NCBI RefSeq assembly: GCF_002096845.1
Contig: NZ_NCVK01000008.1
Coordinates: 1 to 64,000 of the forward strand
DNA from: Streptococcus mitis
GTDB lineage: Bacteria; Bacillota; Bacilli; Lactobacillales; Streptococcaceae
Direction of reading: 5' to 3'
Length of the DNA: 64,000 nt
Notes under the pieces: generated by a model
Seen by the model: only the letters and a program-made list of their open reading frames with translations
Databases searched by the model: none
What the model was told of the DNA's origin: nothing
Shown here: positions 59,741 to 64,000 of the stretch, piece by piece
Position numbering within the stretch: the stretch's first letter is position 1
Layout: the number at the start of each line of letters is the position of its first letter
Made by a program: the position numbers and the translations under genes

Positions 59741-60907
59741 TTAGGAACTTTGTAAATTCGCAATGGCTTTTTCATAAAAGGAAGTCGCCTTTTTCTTATT
59801 GTCTTTGGACAGATGACTATAGATATCCATAGTCATTGAAATTTTAGAATGGCCTAGCCGTGTTTGGATTTCTTTGTAAGGCAGACCAGCATTAAGCAAT
59901 AGACTAGCGTGGGTGTGTCGGAAGGCGTGGAAACTCAAACGAGGACATCCAGCCAGTTTTAAATGCTTTTCTAGTCTAAATCTAAGCGCCCCAGCTTCTC
60001 TGTAGTTGTCAAAGGTATCAGAGAACACTTTTTCAAAAGTCATCCCTATTTCCCCACCTATTTGGGATTGTCTTACTTTATAGAGCCGAAGCATGAGTAC
60101 CGTTTTGGTATCCAGTGCTATTTCTCTAATGCTACTTTTACTTTTAGGGCTAGTGATTTCCTTGAGGGTGTTTAAAGTCTTGGTAACTGAAATGCTACCG
60201 TTTTGTAGGTCAATATCAGACCATTCCAAGGCTAAACACTCACGAATACGCAAACCAGTTGCTAGAAGTGTCTTATATAACACTGTATCAGAGAAATTTT
60301 TGTAAGTGTTTGGCAACTGATCCAGATAATCCAAGAATTTTTTCAAATTGTCGTCATCCAGATATTTCAGTTTTTGCCCTTCTTTTGGTGTGCGACGTGG
60401 GACGATGATATCCCTAGCTGGATTTGAAGAAATGACTTGCAAGGAAACGGCATAGGATAATATACGTTTATTTAAGGCATGGAGTTGGTTATATTGCTGA
60501 TAACCTTTTCCTAGTTGGTTATAATCTATCGCCCACTGGTTTACCTGGTGCTGAATAATAGGGGGTGTCAGTTTATCCAGTTTGTAGTCTCCAAAGGCTG
60601 GTAGGAGATACTTTTTTATGTTGTTTTTTGCGCCTATAAGGGTGCTATGTTTGACTGTATGGCAATAATTTTCTAGCCAGAGTTCCGTCAATTCCTGATA
60701 GGTGCTAACGTTAACGGCTTTTATAACCGTTGAGCCGTTTTTTTCAAACTCTACCTTGGCTTGGATAGCCTTGCTTTTGAGCCTATTCTTAGTTCTGTCT
60801 GAAATAGTTGTCTTGACTTTCCTACCCGTTACGGTATCGATGCCAAGATAAACGCTGGAACGGTAAACTACTGTTCCATCTTTCTTTTTGTACTCTGTAA
60901 TCTTCAT
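59741..60907 (-). CDS. Tyrosine recombinase / phage integrase
   Basis: This 388-residue integrase has an AP2-like arm-binding N-terminus (KKDGTVVYRSSVYLGIDTVTGRKVK), a SAM-like core-binding domain (about 60-160) and a catalytic domain with R in TGLRIREC, HxxR in FHAFRHTHASLLLNAGL and Tyr in LGHSKISMTMDIYSHL. All catalytic residues are present, so it should be active. It is transcribed towards recX, and its 3' end probably abuts the attachment site. Confidence 0.95.
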   Translation of the reverse strand: MKITEYKKKDGTVVYRSSVYLGIDTVTGRKVKTTISDRTKNRLKSKAIQAKVEFEKNGSTVIKAVNVSTYQELTELWLENYCHTVKHSTLIGAKNNIKKYLLPAFGDYKLDKLTPPIIQHQVNQWAIDYNQLGKGYQQYNQLHALNKRILSYAVSLQVISSNPARDIIVPRRTPKEGQKLKYLDDDNLKKFLDYLDQLPNTYKNFSDTVLYKTLLATGLRIRECLALEWSDIDLQNGSISVTKTLNTLKEITSPKSKSSIREIALDTKTVLMLRLYKVRQSQIGGEIGMTFEKVFSDTFDNYREAGALRFRLEKHLKLAGCPRLSFHAFRHTHASLLLNAGLPYKEIQTRLGHSKISMTMDIYSHLSKDNKKKATSFYEKAIANLQSS

Positions 60908-61078
60908 GGCTTTACTCCTTTTCCATCAGCAGGCAAGCAATTAGAAAAGGTTTTGAGTTTATACCATGCGAGGGGCTACGAGAATGCCCTTATTTTCGAT
61001 TTTAAGCAGTCAGACGGTAATTGTACCAGAATAGGAAACAAGGCGGATATGGGGCGTATATGTACTTGGTAGATGGTT

Positions 61079-62047
61079 CTATTCAGAATATTCAGCTATT
61101 TTGTCATTTATATACTCTAATGGCATACCTGATTCTATCGTAAACATAACATCGTCATCAGGGAACTTTTTAAGATGTTCCTTGAGAGAATAGAATAAAG
61201 CAAATTCGGCATGAAATGTTGCATCCTCATTCTTAAACCATGTAAGAGAGTTGAAAAGGGTGTATAAATCGTTTTTTCCAGCACCTTTTCTATAGCCAGC
61301 TTCAGATATATCCATTCGTTTGTGGAAAAATTCCCTATAGCTGATTGAATATTTCTCAGAATGATAATTAAACAGTCTCCCACTATGGGCGGCACGGTTT
61401 CTAAATGCCAAAACTAGGTATAGAATTTCTGAAAAGGTTGCTTTTACTTCCTCGGTTATAAATTCTTTAGGAATTGTTAGGCAGGTTGCAATGACTTGCT
61501 CTTTTTGAGCAGGTTTTAGTAGCTTACACATTGTTACCAGGTTTCCTAGAGTAGTACCTTTTAAAAGAATCCATGGCGGAATGTGTCCGTGAGTTTCTCT
61601 GTAGTGTTTATAAGGTTCAGAGTTATCATCGTAAATTTTATTTAATTTAAGAATGAGCTGATCAATCTCATAACCTCTTTTATTCTTCTTCCCTTGATTA
61701 TAATTTTTTCTATCCAGGTAATTCTCTTTTTCAACTCCGATATCTTTTGCGACAACGTAACCGATTGCTGTCCGTAGTGATAATTCAATCTCCATAGTCG
61801 CCTCTAAAATTCCTTTTCGGATATCTTTATCAAGTTCATAGAGGGCGAGCATATGTTCAAACGTTTCACCATCTTTATAGATTTCCTTTTCCGAGTCTAA
61901 TTCAATAGTGAAATACTTATACCCGTTGACTATTTCATAGTATCCATAATTAGTTAGAGCTTGTCTTGCTAAGCTTTCATTTAGAAATGTTAGATTTCTT
62001 GATTTTAGTAGTTCAATTTGTTCATTAATATCTGTAAAAGGTTTCAT
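61079..62047 (-). CDS. Abi_2 family (AbiD/AbiF-like) abortive infection protein
   Basis: This 322-residue Abi_2 protein reads MKPFTDINEQIELLKSRNLTF, YYEIVNGYKYFTI, LYELDKDIRKGILEATMEIELSLRTAIGYVV and FRNRAAHSGRLFNY. The last carries the R-N-x-x-x-H motif shared with HEPN-type RNases. I start at 62047, after TGAGGTACAATCA; a longer frame begins at an internal TTG inside the promoter. Phages commonly carry such genes as moron defence. A consensus promoter and a structured leader precede it. Confidence 0.85.
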   Translation of the reverse strand: MKPFTDINEQIELLKSRNLTFLNESLARQALTNYGYYEIVNGYKYFTIELDSEKEIYKDGETFEHMLALYELDKDIRKGILEATMEIELSLRTAIGYVVAKDIGVEKENYLDRKNYNQGKKNKRGYEIDQLILKLNKIYDDNSEPYKHYRETHGHIPPWILLKGTTLGNLVTMCKLLKPAQKEQVIATCLTIPKEFITEEVKATFSEILYLVLAFRNRAAHSGRLFNYHSEKYSISYREFFHKRMDISEAGYRKGAGKNDLYTLFNSLTWFKNEDATFHAEFALFYSLKEHLKKFPDDDVMFTIESGMPLEYINDKIAEYSE

Positions 62048-62132
62048 TGATTGTACCTCAAAATAATGCACAAAAGGAGCCTCGTTAGAAGCTCCTTTCG
62101 GTAGGTCGCTACTGCAACCATTCATTAAGATT
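62048..62132 (-). ncRNA. Structured leader RNA upstream of the Abi_2 gene (abiF-type RNA candidate)
   Basis: On the minus strand a TTGACA (62167-62162), 17-base spacer and TATAAT (62144-62139) promoter starts a transcript with two hairpins. GGTTGC-AGTA-GCGACC lies at 62119-62104. AAAGGAGC and GCTCCTTT enclose a ten-base loop at 62098-62073. The Abi start codon follows with its own GAGG site. Structured RNAs upstream of abiF genes have been described as the abiF motif. The match is by position and layout only. Confidence 0.5.
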
Positions 62133-62230
62133 AAATAAATTATAATCCATTTGGAGCCATATGTCAACAAATTAGCGAACAAGTTCGCTTTTTTGTGATT
62201 CTTTGAAGAGGTCAGCTAAAGGGAGATAAA

Positions 62231-62260
62231 ACAAAAACCTCAACGCTGGTAACGTTAGGG
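62231..62260 (-). terminator. Minus-strand terminator between the DUF4177 and Abi genes
   Basis: CCTAACG and CGTTGAGG pair and are followed on the minus strand by TTTTTGTTTT. Confidence 0.65.
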
Positions 62261-62708
62261 CTTTTGTTGCATTGTCAGACAATTATCATCACGATAAAAG
62301 CGTTCTAGCATGGGAGCCCTAGTATTTCAAGAGTTTTATTTTGTTTGATTGCAGTAGAGTGCAGAAAGTTGCTTGATTGTATAGTTTTAGTTGCAATAGT
62401 GGGAAATCCAGCCCCATAGTCGCTTTTTTAACTCCCTAATGGTATAATAGTAGTGTTTTTAGGAATCCAGATGGATTTTGTGGACTTTTTCTTGTTCCTT
62501 TCTCAAAGTCAGCCGTGTGCTGGCTTTTTTTCGTCCTAAAACTGTCCCTTCCGTGTTGTTTCGTAGTCCATGATTCTCCTTTCTATTTGTCAATTTTGCC
62601 GTTTTTTGCACTTTAGTCTGTAAAATCGGCTTTCTATTCTTCAATTTCCCCTGTTTTTGCACAATAGACCATGAAAAGATGGTTGCTATTGGCGAATATG
62701 GGGGAGTT

Positions 62709-62978
62709 TTATAGAATTTTCTCAAAAACCATTGTGGCTTGAATGCGGTCGCCACCACCTAGTCCTTTGCTTCCACCATTGGCGGTTGTGATTGTATGCA
62801 GGCGGTAGCCTTTTGCTACTTGGGTGTTAATGACGTTTTCTAATTCTGTCAAGTTTCCTGATCCAGTACCAAAAAATTTCTCTTTTAAGGTTACTTGAAG
62901 GACTACATAGTGTAAATCAGTAGCATTTGAAGCAGTTGAGTGAGTGCTAGCGTCTTTAATGTTATCAAAAAATCCCAT
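62709..62978 (-). CDS. DUF4177 domain small protein
   Basis: This 89-residue protein has the DUF4177 core: YVVLQVTLKEKFFG, then LENVINTQVAKGYRLHTITTANGG and ATMVFEKIL. Short basic-acidic small proteins of this family occur in phage and plasmid lysogeny regions and elsewhere; function unknown. It has a GGAG-type site (AAAGGAGAAATCAC) and follows the repressor gene. Confidence 0.8.
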   Translation of the reverse strand: MGFFDNIKDASTHSTASNATDLHYVVLQVTLKEKFFGTGSGNLTELENVINTQVAKGYRLHTITTANGGSKGLGGGDRIQATMVFEKIL

Positions 62979-63004
62979 GTGATTTCTCCTTTGTTTTAAA
63001 TATT

Positions 63005-63460
63005 TTATTTTTTATTATCAAGTTTTAAAAAAGAAACAGCATCGTTTTTAGCAAATTTTTTTGCAATCTCTCTTAATAAATCTCTCTCTTCTTCTTCAGA
63101 AAAAGAATAATTAAGAATTAATTCTAGCAAAAGGGGCTCTACTTCTTTTCTTAATGTTTGATACACATCAAAGTCTAAGTCCGTTTTGGAAAGTTGCATA
63201 TAATCGAACTCTCTCCAAGAAGCAAACTCACGAGGAGTAGGAGTATATTCTTTGAATGGAGTTTCCGGATCATCACTATATCCTAGTAGATAAGCAACAT
63301 TTACATTAAAGTAATCAGCTATCAATTGAGCTTTTTCTGGTTTGATTTGGCTTTTCCCGTTTTCCCAACGTTGTATGGTTCTATATGGTATTTTGATTTT
63401 TTCAGAAAATTCTACTTGAGTTAGTTTTTTGTCTTTTCTTAATTCCTTTAGTCTATTCAT
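63005..63460 (-). CDS. CI-like phage repressor (XRE family)
   Basis: This 151-residue protein has an N-terminal helix-turn-helix (RLKELRKDKKLTQVEFSEKIKIPYRTIQRWENGKSQIKPEKAQLIADYFNV) and a helical C-terminus without a peptidase motif. It therefore resembles a short streptococcal lysogeny regulator. I use the ATG at 63460 because a CGAGG site lies 9-13 bases upstream; an upstream TTG at 63481 overlaps it. It is divergent from a Cro-like gene across two operators. Confidence 0.9.
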   Translation of the reverse strand: MNRLKELRKDKKLTQVEFSEKIKIPYRTIQRWENGKSQIKPEKAQLIADYFNVNVAYLLGYSDDPETPFKEYTPTPREFASWREFDYMQLSKTDLDFDVYQTLRKEVEPLLLELILNYSFSEEEERDLLREIAKKFAKNDAVSFLKLDNKK

Positions 63461-63480
63461 TTTATTATTACCTCGTAGCA

Positions 63481-63593
63481 ATTATAACATTATGCGCCAC
63501 AATTTGGCAATTTTTTTAAAAAAATAATAAAAAACACTTGACAAAGTATCATTAAGTGGTGTATCATGAATACGAAAACGCCACAATGTGGCG
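63481..63593. promoter_or_regulatory. Divergent lysogeny-switch promoters with two operators
   Basis: Leftward: TTGCCA (63510-63505) and TATAAT (63486-63481) with an 18-base spacer. Rightward: TTGACA at 63538 and TATCAT at 63562. Two operators, CGCCACAATTTGGCA (63495-63509) and CGCCACA-A-TGTGGCG (63579-63593), are near-identical palindromes. The first overlaps the leftward -35 and the second lies after the rightward -10. Binding of the repressor is inferred. Confidence 0.8.
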
Positions 63594-63615
63594 AAAAAAG
63601 AAAGGAGGAACTTCA

Positions 63616-63801
63616 TTGCTTATTACCTCAACACAAGCAAAAGCGATTCGCCGAAAGCAGGCAGATAAGAAATTGACTGCAAAGCAAGCAGGCGAGGAAA
63701 TTGGAGTTACACAAGTTACCTATCGAAAAATCCGAGACGGTGGCGAAGTGAAACCGAGCATTTACCAAAAAGCCATGCAGTGGCTTGCTGAAGATTATTA
63801 G
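63616..63801 (+). CDS. Small Cro-like/helix-turn-helix protein
   Basis: This 61-residue protein starts at TTG 63616, after AAAGGAGGAA with 6 bases of spacing. It has a helix-turn-helix, KKLTAKQAGEEIGVTQVTYRKIRDGGEVK, followed by AMQWLAEDY. An upstream in-frame ATG at 63556 would include the operator. It is the first rightward gene of the lytic side, in the position of Cro. Confidence 0.8.
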   Translation: MLITSTQAKAIRRKQADKKLTAKQAGEEIGVTQVTYRKIRDGGEVKPSIYQKAMQWLAEDY

Positions 63802-63887
63802 AAAGGAGCGAACTAATCGTAATACTACTCTACATTTACAGATTTCTCATGTGGTGCTTTACCACTGGGGATTGATGAACGGATCTA

Positions 63888-64000
63888 GCTAACTATTTAC
63901 TAGCCTACTTTGCTTGCTACCTATGGCAGTATTAAGGAACTATTCTCCTGAAGTATATCTCATGCTTTACCTTGGTACTGTTTTAGGTGGCAAGCACTGA
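63888..64000 (+). pseudogene. Possible frameshifted small hydrophobic phage ORF at the window end
   Basis: One frame reads LANYLLAYFACYLWQY and then hits TAA at about 63940. A second frame continues with RNYSPEVYLMLYLGTVLGGKH and stops at 63998-64000. Together they look like one small membrane protein split by a frameshift, but no start codon with a ribosome site is visible. Confidence is low. Confidence 0.2.

Larger units (their letters stand above)
62048..62708. other. 660-base non-coding stretch between the Abi and DUF4177 genes
   Basis: Besides the Abi leader it holds a plus-strand hairpin, AGCGAAC-AA-GTTCGCT, with a T run (62174-62194), and a minus-strand terminator, CCTAACG..CGTTGAGG-TTTTT, at 62260-62231. 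A plus-strand terminator-like GTCAGC..GCTGGC-T7 lies at 62508-62531. The only long minus-strand frame (62758-62459) overlaps DUF4177 and looks like chance coding. Around 62570 AAAGGAG-ATG starts only an 11-codon peptide. Confidence 0.5.
59741..64000. mobile_element. Prophage (or related element), integrase/lysogeny end; continues beyond the window
   Basis: A tyrosine integrase, an abortive-infection gene, a DUF4177 gene, a CI-like repressor and a divergent Cro-like gene form a compact lysogeny module beside recX. The left boundary lies between 59652 and 59741; the other end is outside the window. No structural genes are seen here, so a satellite or an integrative element remains possible. Confidence 0.8.

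Noticed and set aside
62459-62758. 99-residue minus-strand frame overlapping the DUF4177 gene
   Set aside because: It overlaps a recognised gene by 50 bases, has no ribosome site and a patchy basic composition typical of chance frames.

Overview
The window looks like a mitis-group Streptococcus chromosome, close to S. pneumoniae, S. pseudopneumoniae or S. mitis. The evidence is a YSIRK/LPXTG EndoD-type surface enzyme, a choline-binding repeat protein followed by a BOX element, a blp bacteriocin-type locus, CcrZ, and typical pneumococcal operon content at low GC. The gene order does not match what I remember of pneumococcus TIGR4. The type I restriction locus I expect between glnA and hrcA is absent, and rpoE-pyrG is joined to the thioredoxin-ssb-groESL block. 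I therefore lean towards a non-pneumococcal mitis-group strain, without proof.

Layout. 0.1-9.3 kb holds a Na/Pi cotransporter, the cell-wall endoglycosidase EndoD, pgk and a small membrane protein. 9.3-12.7 kb holds the glnRA nitrogen operon and a PadR-DUF2812 operon. 12.7-18.8 kb is the class I heat-shock cluster hrcA-grpE-dnaK-(DJ-1 gene)-dnaJ, with two CIRCE operators and unusually hairpin-rich spacers. 18.8-21.4 kb holds a coiled-coil membrane protein, a HIT protein and ecsAB. 21.4-27.2 kb is a reduced blp locus: blpT, blpR and blpH plus immunity-type membrane proteins. No pheromone, no transporter and no intact bacteriocin gene is visible.

27.3-34.6 kb is ccrZ-trmB followed by rimP-nusA-ylxR-ylxQ-infB and rbfA, which serve cell cycle, tRNA modification and translation. 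34.7-38.3 kb holds small conserved genes, including an EcsC-like protein and a DUF1858/DUF438 pair. At 38.3 kb a T-box leader, probably valine-sensing, precedes a tightly packed operon that ends with valS. 42.9-48.6 kb is an AT-rich accessory island: a dGTPase-like HD protein, the amino-terminal stub of a DNA cytosine methyltransferase, a Fic protein, and a large protein with a TOTE-type primase, an SF2 helicase and a PLD-like tail.

48.8-52.6 kb holds rpoE, pyrG with an initiation-dependent attenuator, and the choline-binding protein with its BOX element. 52.7-59.7 kb holds a thioredoxin-like protein, a YtpR-like protein, an SDR oxidoreductase, ssb, groES-groEL with its own CIRCE, queH, a DUF402 gene and recX. 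From 59.7 kb to the end is one end of a prophage (or a closely similar element): integrase, an Abi_2/AbiF-type gene with a structured leader RNA, a DUF4177 gene, a CI-like repressor and a divergent Cro-like gene.

No rRNA, tRNA or CRISPR array was seen. The most unusual parts are the immunity-only blp locus, the valS-rpoE defence island, the AbiF leader RNA, and the unexplained hairpin/inverted-repeat spacers around dnaK, dnaJ and infB.
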